64,000 bases of DNA from an uncultured Bacteroidales bacterium (GTDB taxonomy: Bacteria; Bacteroidota; Bacteroidia; Bacteroidales; Paludibacteraceae): positions 175,420 through 239,419 of the forward strand of contig ONMV01000003.1 of assembly GCA_900319005.1 (NCBI GenBank), given 5' to 3'. Shown here piece after piece: positions 27,153 through 36,212 of this stretch. The position numbers and the translations under genes are program-made. The notes under the pieces were generated by a model, which was not told the DNA's origin, ran no database searches, and saw only the letters and a program-made list of their open reading frames with translations. Positions within the stretch are counted from its first letter, which is position 1; each line of letters opens with the position of its first letter.

Positions 27153-28151
27153 TCATAGATTTATCAATCTGTAGGTCAAATATCCTCCGTAAACCAGCAG
27201 CAGCAATGCTCCCGCCCAGCGTTGTACTTTGCGTTCGTGGTTGGTCTTGACCGCCAGCCAGACGATGATACTTCCCAATGCCGCCATACAAGCATCCAGT
27301 TCGATGCCGTCGTATTCCGGCAACGGACGAATGGTAGCGCTGGTAGCAAGCACAAAGAATACATTGAAGATATTCGAGCCGAAGACATTGCCAAGTGCAA
27401 TATCGCTGTTATGCTTCGCGGCAGCGATGACGGAAGTAGCCAACTCCGGCAGGGAGGTGCCGAGGGCGACTATCGTCAGACCGATGATAGCCTCGCTGAC
27501 CCCCATCCTTGTTGCCAGATCCACAGCGCTCTTTACAATCAATTCACCCCCTACAACCAATCCTACCAATCCGCCGAGAATCAAGCAAATAGCCCTTCGG
27601 AGGGTTATCTCCTTCGTACTTGGTACTTCGTCACTTGGTAGTTCACTTGGGTGGTCTTTGGCATGGCGGAAGGTATTATAGAGGAAATAGCAGAAGAGCA
27701 GCAGCAAGATAACACCGCCTATACGTCCGACCCCTTTGCCGTCTTCTCCGAAAGGCAGTTGGACAGCCACAAACACCAGCACGAAAAGACCGGCAATGAT
27801 AGACATCGGGATGTCGAAATCCCGACTGCGCTTTTGGGAAGCGATGGGATAGACCAGCGCTGTAAGGCCGAGAATGACGAAGGTATTGATGATGTTTGAT
27901 CCCAGAATATTCGTTAGCGCCAAGTCCGTCGATCCTTCTGCGACGGAGACCATGTTCACCACAAACTCCGGCATGGACGTGCCGAACGCTACGACGGTCA
28001 AACCGATCACCAGATCGCTGATCCCGAACCGTTTCGCTATCGCCGAGGCACCATCCACAAGGAAGTCTGCTCCCTTCACCAAGGCGATGAATCCGAGAAT
28101 AATGAAGATGAATGCGACGTATATACCGTGTGCTAAAAGTGATTCAATCAT
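27153..28151 (-). CDS. Calcium/sodium antiporter (CaCA family, YrbG-like)
   Basis: A 332-residue inner-membrane exchanger with about ten helices. The two inverted alpha repeats are clear: VVAFGTSMPEFVVNMVS with GSNIINTFVILG, and IVALGTSLPELATSVIA with GSNIFNVFFVLA. The acidic residues in both GTSxPE motifs are present. The central cytoplasmic loop (about residues 165-182, HPSELPSDEVPSTKE) is encoded by three ACTTGG words and looks like repeat-derived sequence. It follows ychF on the same strand after 88 bp. Confidence 0.93.
   Translation of the reverse strand: MIESLLAHGIYVAFIFIILGFIALVKGADFLVDGASAIAKRFGISDLVIGLTVVAFGTSMPEFVVNMVSVAEGSTDLALTNILGSNIINTFVILGLTALVYPIASQKRSRDFDIPMSIIAGLFVLVFVAVQLPFGEDGKGVGRIGGVILLLLFCYFLYNTFRHAKDHPSELPSDEVPSTKEITLRRAICLILGGLVGLVVGGELIVKSAVDLATRMGVSEAIIGLTIVALGTSLPELATSVIAAAKHNSDIALGNVFGSNIFNVFFVLATSATIRPLPEYDGIELDACMAALGSIIVWLAVKTNHERKVQRWAGALLLLVYGGYLTYRLINL
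27611..27655. repeat. ACTTGG words in the antiporter loop
   Basis: ACTTGG occurs at 27618-27623, 27633-27638 and 27645-27650 with spacings of 15 and 12 bases, so the frame is kept. It encodes the variable central loop only. Confidence 0.55.
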
Positions 28152-28239
28152 ATCTTATATAGAAGAGCAATATCTAAATAATATCTAACTAATAACTAAA
28201 TAAGAACTAAAGAATAACCAACGATTGGAAGGTAATTTA

Positions 28240-29346
28240 TTAGACGTTGAAGAGGAAATGCATGATGTCGCCGTCCTGTACGAGGTAATCCTTTCCCTCG
28301 ATGCCGAGTTTGCCGGCGGCACGGCATTGCGCTTCGCCTCCAAGGGTTACGAAATCCTCGTATTTGATTACCTCAGCACGGATGAATCCGCGCTCAAAAT
28401 CCGTATGGATCACTCCGGCACACTGCGGTGCTTTCATCCCCTCTCGGAAAGTCCATGCGCGTACTTCATCAGAGCCGGCGGTAAGGAAAGTGCGCAGTTT
28501 GAGAAGGGCATATGCTGCTTTGATGAGCCGGTTCACGCCGGACTCCTCCAGACCGATTTCGCCGAGGAACATCTGCCGCTCCTCGTAGGTCTCCAGTTCC
28601 GCTATCTCGCTCTCGATCTTTGCCGCCAGAACGAGGACTTGGGCGTCTTCGTCTTTGACAGCCTCCTTGACCTGCTCAACATAGGCATTGCCGGAAACGG
28701 CAGAGCCTTCATCCACGTTGCAGACATACATGACGGGTTTGTTGGTCAACAGGAAGAGATCCTTGGCTGCGGCTTCCTGATCTTTGTTATCCAGTTCAAC
28801 CGTACGTGCGTTCTTTCCTTGGGAAAGCGCCTCGCGGTATTTAACCAGCACTTCGAGTTGCAGTTTGGCGAATTTGTCTCCACCCGCTTTTGCTGCTTTC
28901 TCGCATTTCTGAATACGGCTCTCCACGGTCTCGAGGTCCTTGAGTTGGAGCTCGGCATCGATGATCTCTTTGTCGCGCACGGGGTTCACCGACCCATCGA
29001 CATGCACTACGTTCTCATCATCGAAACAACGGAGCACATGGATGATAGCGTCCGTCTCGCGGATGTTAGCAAGGAACTTGTTTCCGAGTCCTTCACCTTT
29101 GCTGGCACCCTTTACCAGACCTGCAATATCCACGATTTCAACGGTAGTCGGTATGACTCCGCGTTCTGGTTTGCAAATCTCGCCCAGTTTGATCAGTCGC
29201 TCGTCCGGAACGGTAATGACCCCCACGTTCGGTTCGATTGTGCAGAAAGGAAAATTGGCGCTTTGCGCCTTGGCGTTACTGAGACAGTTGAAGAGGGTTG
29301 ATTTGCCCACATTAGGCAATCCCACTATACCACATTGTAAAGACAT
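28240..29346 (-). CDS. ychF: YchF/OLA1-type ATPase
   Basis: A 368-residue Obg-family nucleotidase that prefers ATP and associates with ribosomes. The P-loop is GLPNVGKSTLFN at about residues 8-19, the switch region is PTTVEIVDIAGLVKGASKGE, and the altered G4 is KPVMYVCNVDE. The C-terminal TGS domain includes VRAWTFREGMKAPQCAGVIH and ends LVQDGDIMHFLFNV. Length is standard. I found no promoter of the local consensus just upstream. Confidence 0.97.
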   Translation of the reverse strand: MSLQCGIVGLPNVGKSTLFNCLSNAKAQSANFPFCTIEPNVGVITVPDERLIKLGEICKPERGVIPTTVEIVDIAGLVKGASKGEGLGNKFLANIRETDAIIHVLRCFDDENVVHVDGSVNPVRDKEIIDAELQLKDLETVESRIQKCEKAAKAGGDKFAKLQLEVLVKYREALSQGKNARTVELDNKDQEAAAKDLFLLTNKPVMYVCNVDEGSAVSGNAYVEQVKEAVKDEDAQVLVLAAKIESEIAELETYEERQMFLGEIGLEESGVNRLIKAAYALLKLRTFLTAGSDEVRAWTFREGMKAPQCAGVIHTDFERGFIRAEVIKYEDFVTLGGEAQCRAAGKLGIEGKDYLVQDGDIMHFLFNV

Positions 29347-29380
29347 TTTTATTTATGATTTGACGATTGACGATTTATAA

Positions 29381-29418
29381 CAAAAATCCCACACATGTTG
29401 CCATATGCGGGATTTTTG
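29381..29418 (-). terminator. Terminator-like hairpin after tRNA-Met
   Basis: CAAAAATCCC (29381-29390) pairs with GGGATTTTTG (29409-29418), with an 18-base loop. It begins right at the 3' end of the tRNA and ends in T-rich sequence on the minus strand. Confidence 0.7.
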
Positions 29419-29492
29419 TAGCGGGACCCAGGATTGAACTGGGGACCTCATGATTATGAATCATGCGCTCTAACCAGCTGAGCTATCCCGCC
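29419..29492 (-). tRNA. tRNA-Met (anticodon CAT)
   Basis: The minus strand folds with acceptor GGCGGGA/TCCCGCT, D stem GCTC/GAGC, anticodon stem CATGA/TCATG with loop TTCATAA (anticodon CAT), and T stem CCCAG/CTGGG. The anticodon stem lacks the three G-C pairs of an initiator, so it is an elongator Met; a lysidine-modified tRNA-Ile with CAT cannot be fully excluded. No CCA encoded. Confidence 0.92.
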
Positions 29493-29553
29493 AAGCAATT
29501 GACGATTGGACGATTTACGATGTACGATTTCGTCTTTTTTTCAAAAGCGGGTG

Positions 29554-29584
29554 CAAAAGTACTGCTTTTTTTTGACATACGCAA
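29554..29584 (-). promoter_or_regulatory. Promoter of tRNA-Met
   Basis: On the minus strand: TTG... as GCAAA (CAA at 29582-29584), 20 bases, TACTTTTG (29561-29554), then CACCCGCTTTTG. It is nearly identical to the tRNA-Pro promoter. Confidence 0.85.
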
Positions 29585-29628
29585 ATTTTTCTGCATTTTT
29601 TCGTTAAAAAACAGTACTTTTTTTCGAA

Positions 29629-31704
29629 TTAGCCTACTTGAGCGCCGTTTTTGACGGGAGCTGAGACGGTAGTGACGACGAGTTTTCCATCCGCATCGAC
29701 CGCGGAGAGGATCATCCCCTGTGATTCGATGCCCATCATCTTACGCGGCGGGAAGTTGGCAATGAAGAGCACTTGTTTGCCGATGAGAACGGACGGATCC
29801 GGATAACTTTGTGCGATACCGCTGAGGATCGTTCTTCCTCCCATGCCGTCATCTAACTTGAATTGCAGCAGTCGGTCGGATTTCTTCACGTTCATACACT
29901 CGAGCACGGTAGCAACGCGGATATCCGTTTTGTCGAACTCATCGATAGTAGTTGCCTCTTTGACGGGTTCCGGACGCCAGTTCTTGAGTGCCTCGGCTTT
30001 CGCTGCCTCTTCGTTCTCTTTTTTGATACGCTCCAGACGATCGAGTTGCGCTTGGATGGCGGAATCCTCAATCTTCTCAAAGAGCAGGGATACCTCGCCA
30101 AGTTGCTCACCTGTAGAAAGGAGATCGATACGACCTAAATCATCCCATCCGGCAGCCTCATTGAGCCCGAGCATGGTCTTTAATTTTTCCGATGAAAACG
30201 GCAGGAATGGCTCAAAAGCGATAGCGAGATTAGCGGCGATCTGGAGGGCGAGGTGGAGGACTGTTGCCGTACGGTCCATGTCGGTCTTAGCGAGTTTCCA
30301 AGGCTCTGTGTCGGCGAGGTATTTATTACCGATACGAGCGAGGTTCATCGCCTCTTTCTGCGCCTCTCGGAACTTGAAGTTATTGAGCAGGTCTTCGAGG
30401 GTGGCTTTGACATTTTTGAACTCCTCGATGGTTGCCTTGTCATATTCATTCAGTTCTCCGCACGCGGGCACGCGTCCATTAAAATATTTATTCGTGAGCA
30501 CGAGCGCGCGATTGACGAAGTTGCCGTAGATAGCTACGAGTTCGTTGTTGTTGCGTGCCTGGAAATCCGCCCATGTGAAGTCATTGTCCTTGGTCTCCGG
30601 CGCATTAGCAGTGAGGACATAACGGAGCACATCCTGTTTTCCGGGGAAATCCTCGAGGTACTCGTTGAGCCAAACCGCCCAGTTGCGTGAAGTGGAGATC
30701 TTGTCGCCTTCAAGGTTAAGGAACTCGTTGGCGGGGACATTATCCGGCAGGTTGTAACCCTGCGCTTTGAGCATGGCGGGGAAGACGATGCAGTGGAAAA
30801 CGATGTTATCTTTTCCGATGAAATGAATCATTCTTGTATCTTCCTGTTTCCACCACTTCTCCCATGAACCGTATTTCTCGGGATGCGCCTGACACAGCTC
30901 GATGGTGTTGGAGATATATCCGATCGGGGCGTCGAACCATACGTAGAGCACTTTTCCTTCGGCACCTTCTACGGGAACGGGAATACCCCAGTCGAGGTCA
31001 CGTGTGACCGCACGGGGTTTGAGTCCTCCGTCGAGCCAAGACTTGCACTGACCGTAAACATTAGGGCGCCATTCTTTGTGGTTATTGAGGATCCAGTCCT
31101 CGAGCCATGCCTGGTATTTGTCGAGTGGCAGATACCAGTGTTTGGTCTCTTTCTTGGTGAGCGGATTGCCGGTTTCTGCGTTGTAAGGGTTGATCAGTTC
31201 GTCGGGTGAGAGTGTAGCGCCGCATTTCTCGCATTGGTCACCGTAAGCGCCGAGGGAGTGGCATCGCGGACATTCGCCGCGGATGTTACGGTCAGTGAGA
31301 AAATGTCCGGTCTCGGGATCGTAGAACTGCTCGGAAGTCTCCTCTACGAACTGACCGGCGTCATACATTTTGCGGAAATACTCTGCCGCGAACTGATGAT
31401 GGATAGGCGAAGTGGTGCGCGAATAGATGTCAAACGAAACGCCGAAATCCGCGAAAGAACGCTTGATAAGCGCATTGTAGCGATCTACCACTTCCTGGGT
31501 GGTGATACCTTCTTTTCGCGCGCGGATAGTAACAGGAACACCATGTTCGTCAGAACCACAAACAAAGAGGACCTCTTGCCCCTTGAGACGAAGATAACGG
31601 GCATAAATGTCCGCCGGAACGTACACTCCTGCGAGGTGTCCGATATGAACCGGACCGTTAGCATAAGGGAGTGCAGCAGTAATTAAAGTGCGATTAAATG
31701 CCAT
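29629..31704 (-). CDS. metG: Methionyl-tRNA synthetase
   Basis: A 691-residue class I synthetase. HIGH motif: [15 protein letters not shown] near residues 16-30. Zinc knuckle: [23 protein letters not shown] loop: GDKISTSRN. The C-terminal tRNA-binding and dimerisation domain is fused ([39 protein letters not shown]). The ATG at 31704 ([20 protein letters not shown]) is the family start; longer in-frame reading to 31887 lies upstream of the promoter or within the neighbouring gene. A matching minus-strand promoter is at 31830-31860. Confidence 0.97.
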   Translation of the reverse strand: MAFNRTLITAALPYANGPVHIGHLAGVYVPADIYARYLRLKGQEVLFVCGSDEHGVPVTIRARKEGITTQEVVDRYNALIKRSFADFGVSFDIYSRTTSPIHHQFAAEYFRKMYDAGQFVEETSEQFYDPETGHFLTDRNIRGECPRCHSLGAYGDQCEKCGATLSPDELINPYNAETGNPLTKKETKHWYLPLDKYQAWLEDWILNNHKEWRPNVYGQCKSWLDGGLKPRAVTRDLDWGIPVPVEGAEGKVLYVWFDAPIGYISNTIELCQAHPEKYGSWEKWWKQEDTRMIHFIGKDNIVFHCIVFPAMLKAQGYNLPDNVPANEFLNLEGDKISTSRNWAVWLNEYLEDFPGKQDVLRYVLTANAPETKDNDFTWADFQARNNNELVAIYGNFVNRALVLTNKYFNGRVPACGELNEYDKATIEEFKNVKATLEDLLNNFKFREAQKEAMNLARIGNKYLADTEPWKLAKTDMDRTATVLHLALQIAANLAIAFEPFLPFSSEKLKTMLGLNEAAGWDDLGRIDLLSTGEQLGEVSLLFEKIEDSAIQAQLDRLERIKKENEEAAKAEALKNWRPEPVKEATTIDEFDKTDIRVATVLECMNVKKSDRLLQFKLDDGMGGRTILSGIAQSYPDPSVLIGKQVLFIANFPPRKMMGIESQGMILSAVDADGKLVVTTVSAPVKNGAQVG

Positions 31705-31750
31705 ATTTTGTGTAATTTTATACGAAAAATAAAAAAAATGGTTTGTTTTC

Positions 31751-31781
31751 TTGCGTATATCAAATATTTTTGTTACTTTTG
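31751..31781 (+). promoter_or_regulatory. Promoter of the outer-membrane barrel gene at 31848
   Basis: TTG at 31751-31753, 20 bases, TACTTTTG at 31774-31781, then CAGCCG. The expected transcript start is near 31788. Confidence 0.82.
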
Positions 31782-31829
31782 CAGCCGCAAAAGACCACAT
31801 GTACCTTTCTTCGAAATCGAAATCGGGTG

Positions 31830-31860
31830 CAAAGGTACAACAAAAAAATGAAAAATACAA
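31830..31860 (-). promoter_or_regulatory. Promoter of metG, facing the barrel-gene promoter
   Basis: On the minus strand: TTG (31860-31858), 20 bases, TACCTTTG (31837-31830), then CACCCG. It overlaps the first codons of the barrel gene and fires toward metG, about 120 bases away. Confidence 0.78.
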
Positions 31861-32909
31861 ATTATTCGGTGAAAAAACAACAATCATATTGGGTTTTGTT
31901 CTTTGCGCTGCTGTTTAGCGGCTCTATGTACGCAAAGGTGGATAATTATATCGGAGCAACAGCCCACATAGGAGAATGGACCTTAATGCCCTCCGGGAGC
32001 AATTATGGTCCGAGTTTGGGCGTGACAGGCGGATTGGGATTTCAGTATGAGTTGCAAGCCGGTCGTACGTATAGTCCGACTCGTTTCCTCTTCGATTTGG
32101 GAGTCGAAGCCGGAGCAGGAATGACGAGTTATATCCAGAGTAGCAGTAAGTCGGTTCGATTGCCTAACCAGTTGGATGCAGATAATTGGCGTTTTGACTA
32201 TGTCTATAACGTGAACGACCGTCGTGACCGCTACAATGATGTAGCTGTTCATGTGCCGTTGATGATCGGTATGCAGCACAGGCGTTTCTATTTCCTCGCC
32301 GGCGTGAAGGTGTATGCCCACTTATGGACGAAGACCAAATCGACCGCTTCCATTGAGACTTATGGAGATTATTGCTATGGCGACGGAGCAGGAGGAGCTA
32401 CTATTATCGGTTCCACGGGACAGAGTGATCTGCGCGATGTGCCTGGGCAGCAGTTCTTTGCAAGTATCCCCAAGAGCGGCGGTGTGAAGACGACTTTCAA
32501 TTTGGATATGGATCTGAGCGTCGAGATAGGTGGACGTATAGGTGTTATCAATTATGCGGTGGGATATGATGTCCCGAAGCGCAAGGTGGAATATCGTTTG
32601 GCTGCTTTTGTGGACTATGGTTTGCTGGATTTGCATACCAAAGGTACACAGGAGGCATTGATTACTCCGTCCGTTTATGATACGGATCCGGCCCATGGTC
32701 CCACTTCGATGGTGGATAATCTGGTGCTCAATGATATTATGTCCACTTCGGGTTTCGCCAGTAAAGTGAACAATCTTGTTGTAGGATTGAAATTTACCGT
32801 ATTATTCCAGCTTCCTGAGGAGGGCAAATGCGTTATCTGTAGCGATGGCTACAACAGCTCAGTCCGTAGTCGAGGTAGTAGCCGTAGAGGAATGAAGTAC
32901 GAGGAATAA
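31848..32909 (+). CDS. Outer-membrane beta-barrel protein, paralogue 1
   Basis: A 353-residue protein with a signal peptide ([17 protein letters not shown]) and alternating beta-strand pattern to the end. Blocks shared with the genes at 36824 and 55121 are [33 protein letters not shown], and [17 protein letters not shown]. These look like barrel strands with a final aromatic/hydrophobic strand before a variable tail. I do not know a named family or a function. The ATG at 31848 gives a clean signal peptide and is consistent with the promoter. The 3' end overlaps cdaA by 51 bp on the opposite strand. Confidence 0.8.
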   Translation: MKNTNYSVKKQQSYWVLFFALLFSGSMYAKVDNYIGATAHIGEWTLMPSGSNYGPSLGVTGGLGFQYELQAGRTYSPTRFLFDLGVEAGAGMTSYIQSSSKSVRLPNQLDADNWRFDYVYNVNDRRDRYNDVAVHVPLMIGMQHRRFYFLAGVKVYAHLWTKTKSTASIETYGDYCYGDGAGGATIIGSTGQSDLRDVPGQQFFASIPKSGGVKTTFNLDMDLSVEIGGRIGVINYAVGYDVPKRKVEYRLAAFVDYGLLDLHTKGTQEALITPSVYDTDPAHGPTSMVDNLVLNDIMSTSGFASKVNNLVVGLKFTVLFQLPEEGKCVICSDGYNSSVRSRGSSRRGMKYEE

Positions 32910-33650
32910 TTCATCCGGCGTCACTTCCCGTATCGTACCCTCCTGGGTGACGGAGATACGACCAGTTTCTTCCGATACCACAATACAAGTGGCATCGGAT
33001 TTTTCTGTTAATCCGAGCGCAGCGCGGTGGCGAAGTCCGTAGTGCTGGGGAATAGTCTGGTCTTTGCTCACAGGCAGGATACAAGCGGCAGCGAGCATAC
33101 GCCCGTTCCGAATAACCAGAGCACCGTCATGCAGAGGGGTGTTCTTGAAGAAGATATTCTCTATTAGTCGTGCGGAGACTTGTGCATCCAGCCGTTCGCC
33201 GGTATCTACTATCTCTTTCAGGTTACTTTCTCCGGCGAGCACGATCAGCGCTCCCGTTTTGGTGGAAGCCATGTGACGGCAGGCTTGGGTGATCTCCAGA
33301 ATCTGTTGGCGTGAGGCGGTTTCATCTTCCGGATTATTGCGTCGGAATAGTTGGAGAGAAGAAAAACGTGCTCCTACGCGATAGAAGAACATACGTATCT
33401 CCTCCTGGAAGATAACAATCAGTGCGATGGCGCCTACGGATATGATACGGTCGAAGAGCGCACCCGTTAGGTCCAATTGGAAAACAAAACTAACCAGGAA
33501 CCAAAGCACGATGAAAGTGAGGATTCCCCAAAACAGGTTGGCTGCACCGGTGCGTCGTAGCAGCCGATAGGTCTCATAGAGAATCACCGCTACGAGTAGG
33601 ATATCAATCATATCCTTGAAGCCGAAAGAGAAAGATAGAATATTTACCAT
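32859..33650 (-). CDS. cdaA: Diadenylate cyclase CdaA
   Basis: A 263-residue membrane enzyme that makes cyclic di-AMP from two ATP. Three N-terminal membrane helices (about residues 14-30, 38-57, 68-82) precede the DAC domain with both catalytic motifs: LHDGALVI (D175-G-A) and GLRHRAALG (R207-H-R). FQEEIR marks the start of the cytosolic part. It lies 14 bp after folP on the same strand, the standard pairing in this phylum. Its 3' end overlaps the barrel gene tail to tail. Confidence 0.96.
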   Translation of the reverse strand: MVNILSFSFGFKDMIDILLVAVILYETYRLLRRTGAANLFWGILTFIVLWFLVSFVFQLDLTGALFDRIISVGAIALIVIFQEEIRMFFYRVGARFSSLQLFRRNNPEDETASRQQILEITQACRHMASTKTGALIVLAGESNLKEIVDTGERLDAQVSARLIENIFFKNTPLHDGALVIRNGRMLAAACILPVSKDQTIPQHYGLRHRAALGLTEKSDATCIVVSEETGRISVTQEGTIREVTPDELFLVLHSSTATTSTTD

Positions 33651-33664
33651 TGTTTGTAAATAGG

Positions 33665-34384
33665 TTACTGAGTCATTTTATATAAATATAATGTATGCGC
33701 AGTCGCGCGCACGTCGTGCGTGCGCAAAATTGTAGCTCCCTGTGTGAGGGCGTACATCTGGAGCGCCTGTGTGGCTGCGAGGCAGGTGTCCGGGGTCAGT
33801 CCGAGGGGCTTATAGACCATTGATTTGCGGCTAACGCCGACTAAAACAGGTCGGTTATAGCGGCGAAGTGTGTCCATATTCCGCATGCATGCATAATCCG
33901 CTTCCGTGCTGCCGATAAAGCCGAATCCGGGATCGAGGATCAAGTTCTCTATTTCGCATACATACGGCATTCGGGAGGGAAGAGTGAGGTCGCCCCGCAG
34001 TGTCCATACATACGGAACCTTCTTGTCCCGCACCAATTGATACATCGTTTCGCATCCGCCGGAGATATCATTGATGATCATCGGACCGAATTGATCCAGC
34101 GCGCGGCGGGCAATCTCCGGACGGAATGTATCTAACGATAACTGCGTTTCCGGGAACTTATGCTTCAGGATATTCAATGCCGGTTCTACGCGCCGCCATT
34201 CTTCCTCCTGATCCACCGGTGTGCTGCCGGGGCGTGTGGAGCATCCTCCCAAATCGAGTATATCCGCTCCGTCTTCAAGCGCATTATGCGCCCATACTTC
34301 CAATTGTTCACTATTGGTCAGTCGGGAAGCCGGATAAAAACTATCCGGAGTCACGTTGCCAATAGCCATAATTTTCGCTTTCAT
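33665..34384 (-). CDS. folP: Dihydropteroate synthase (short form)
   Basis: A 239-residue TIM barrel of folate synthesis. Conserved sites: GNVTPDSFYPAS, DLGGCSTRPGSTPV, LSLDTFRPEI, INDISGG, ILDPGFGFIG, VGVSRKSMVY and RTHDV. It is shorter than the usual 265-285 residues, and the conserved Met-His of the pterin loop (normally like LMHMRG) reads VWTLRGD here. The -7 box TAACTTTG at 34396-34389 stands only four bases from the ATG, so the transcript may be leaderless. Key catalytic lysine and arginine of SRKS and the RTHDV motif are kept, so it is probably active. Confidence 0.93.
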   Translation of the reverse strand: MKAKIMAIGNVTPDSFYPASRLTNSEQLEVWAHNALEDGADILDLGGCSTRPGSTPVDQEEEWRRVEPALNILKHKFPETQLSLDTFRPEIARRALDQFGPMIINDISGGCETMYQLVRDKKVPYVWTLRGDLTLPSRMPYVCEIENLILDPGFGFIGSTEADYACMRNMDTLRRYNRPVLVGVSRKSMVYKPLGLTPDTCLAATQALQMYALTQGATILRTHDVRATAHTLYLYKMTQ

Positions 34385-34388
34385 GCTG

Positions 34389-34396
34389 CAAAGTTA
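34389..34396 (-). promoter_or_regulatory. -7 box of folP, next to the start codon
   Basis: TAACTTTG followed by CAGC and then ATG on the minus strand. There is no TTG at the usual 20-base spacing, so the -33 part is weak. Confidence 0.5.
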
Positions 34397-34491
34397 GTAC
34401 ATTTTTTGCAAAAAATTGACGTTTTTAGGAGAAAAATGCACTTTTTTTGAATTTTTTAAGCAAAATGTTCGTTTGTTTGAGAAAAAAGTAC

Positions 34492-34499
34492 TATCTTTG
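34492..34499 (+). promoter_or_regulatory. -7 box of gldJ
   Basis: TATCTTTG at 34492-34499, then CAGGC. The best upstream TTG has 16-base spacing (34473-34475), so only the -7 part is convincing. The leader to the ATG is about 70 bases. Confidence 0.6.
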
Positions 34500-34577
34500 C
34501 AGGCTGAAACATGTGTGCAGACGTATGCGTATGTACTTGCACCCTTAAAATGGATAACAAAAATTAACGATTTTAAT

Positions 34578-36182
34578 ATGAAAAACGTATTTAAGTATCT
34601 CTTGATCGTTTCGGTGGTAATGGTTGCGTCTTCGTGTAACAAGCGTGAGTTGAACACTCGTGTGAGCAACACCACCGGTTGGAATTATTTCGACCAGAAA
34701 ACTACGAATTTTCAGGCAAATGAGGGCGTTGGGAATGTAAACCCGATAGGTATGGTGCCTATTCAGGGTGGTACTTTCACCGTGGGTGAGAAGGATGAGT
34801 TCATCACCGCTCCGCGTAACAACGAGACGCGTAGTCTGACCGTCAGCTCGTTCTATATGGACAAGTATGAGGTGACGAACCTGAACTGGAATGAATATCT
34901 GCACTGGTTGGAGTTTGTATTCGGCGCGGTAGCTCCGGAGTTGGTGGATCAGGCTCGTCCGGATCATAAGGTTTGGCGTGAAGATCTGGCTTACAACGAT
35001 CCGTATGAGGATAACTATTTTGAGCACCCTGCATTCTCTTTCTACCCGGTAGTAGGTGTCAGCTGGGAGCAAGCAATGGCTTACTGCCAATGGCGTACCG
35101 ACCGTGTGAATGAGATGGCGCTGATCAATGCCGGTGCTATTGTTGTTCCTCCGTTTGCAGATCTGCAGCCGACCGATGACGAGGGCTACAAGGACGAATG
35201 GGAGCAACAGACCGGTTATGAGATGTACTCATACGAGGAGGTAAGTCCGGAAGATCCCGAGCAGACGGTAACGATGTACCGCCCGAGTTACGAATGGATT
35301 CGTGATAAGTTTGTCTTCAATACCGATAAGTATCTGATGGATGATACTTACGTGCCGGATTATGGACGTAAACCGAAACTGGATAGCTATGGTTCGGAGC
35401 GTAAGGTGACGATTGCTGATGGTATTTTCGTGACGGGCTATCGTCTGCCGACGGAGACGGAATGGGAGTTCGCAGCATATGCACCTGTGGCGGGTGAGGA
35501 CGGACTGACTATTGAGGGTAAGGTTTATCCTTGGTCGGGATACCATCCGCGAGACATGAGTAAGAAGAACCTCGGTCAGATGCAGGCTAACTTCGTTCGC
35601 GGACGAGGCGATATGATGGGTGTGAGCGGCGCTTTAAATGACCGTCACGTCATCACCAACCCGGTTGATGCTTTCGCTCCGAATGATTTCGGATTGTATA
35701 ACATGGCGGGTAACGTTAACGAATGGGTAATGGATGTGTACCGCGAGACTACCTTCCAGGAGACCAGCGAGTATAACTCCTTCCGTGGTAATATCTTTAG
35801 CCGTCCTGTGCTGGATGAGAATGGTAAATTCCAGATGGATTCCGTAGGTTGCGTCAAGATTACCTGGGGCCGTGAGGATGATAAACGTGACGTGCTGGAT
35901 GGCGATTTCGCCAGCTTGATCGATACCGATTATCCGCTGGATACGGTGGGCGTTGCCAATCTGGAGGCTATCAAGACCGATCCGACTGATATTTTAGCTC
36001 CGCGTGTGACGAAGAAGAGCCGTGTCTATAAAGGTGGCTCGTGGGCAGACCGTATCTATTGGCTGAACCCGTCCAACCGCCGATACATGGATCAGGATAG
36101 AGCTTCGTCGAAAATCGGTTTCCGCTGCGCGATGTCTACTCTGGGAGACCAAATCCCGAGCGATATGGTAATTGGCAAGTGA
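34578..36182 (+). CDS. gldJ: GldJ-type lipoprotein of the gliding/T9SS machinery
   Basis: A 534-residue lipoprotein: signal peptide with lipobox VASSC (MKNVFKYLLIVSVVMVASSC), then NTTGWNYFD and a formylglycine-generating-enzyme (sulfatase-modifying factor) fold. Blocks typical of GldJ are IQGGTFTVGE, YMDKYEVTNLNWNEYLHWLE, HPAFSFYPVVGVSWEQAMAY, CQWRTDRVNEMAL, RLPTETEWEFAAYA, FGLYNMAGNVNEWVMDVYR, YKGGSWADRIYWLNPSNRRY and IGFRCAM. GldJ/GldK lipoproteins are part of the outer-membrane ring of type IX secretion; GldJ stabilises GldK and other parts in flavobacteria. This supports a working T9SS in the organism. The ATG at 34578 gives the signal peptide. Confidence 0.92.
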   Translation: MKNVFKYLLIVSVVMVASSCNKRELNTRVSNTTGWNYFDQKTTNFQANEGVGNVNPIGMVPIQGGTFTVGEKDEFITAPRNNETRSLTVSSFYMDKYEVTNLNWNEYLHWLEFVFGAVAPELVDQARPDHKVWREDLAYNDPYEDNYFEHPAFSFYPVVGVSWEQAMAYCQWRTDRVNEMALINAGAIVVPPFADLQPTDDEGYKDEWEQQTGYEMYSYEEVSPEDPEQTVTMYRPSYEWIRDKFVFNTDKYLMDDTYVPDYGRKPKLDSYGSERKVTIADGIFVTGYRLPTETEWEFAAYAPVAGEDGLTIEGKVYPWSGYHPRDMSKKNLGQMQANFVRGRGDMMGVSGALNDRHVITNPVDAFAPNDFGLYNMAGNVNEWVMDVYRETTFQETSEYNSFRGNIFSRPVLDENGKFQMDSVGCVKITWGREDDKRDVLDGDFASLIDTDYPLDTVGVANLEAIKTDPTDILAPRVTKKSRVYKGGSWADRIYWLNPSNRRYMDQDRASSKIGFRCAMSTLGDQIPSDMVIGK

Positions 36183-36212
36183 TAATTGACAATTGATAAT
36201 TATTTTAACGAT

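Noticed and set aside
28225-29301. 358-codon plus-strand frame opposite ychF
   Set aside because: It mirrors the codons of a full, well-conserved ychF gene and has no domain or promoter of its own.
29419-29492. Initiator tRNA-fMet
   Set aside because: The anticodon stem is CATGA/TCATG and lacks the three G-C pairs that mark initiators.
34578-36182. Sulfatase-activating enzyme
   Set aside because: The fold is the formylglycine-generating type, but the lipoprotein signal and the GldJ-specific blocks show a T9SS/gliding component, and no sulfatase gene is near.
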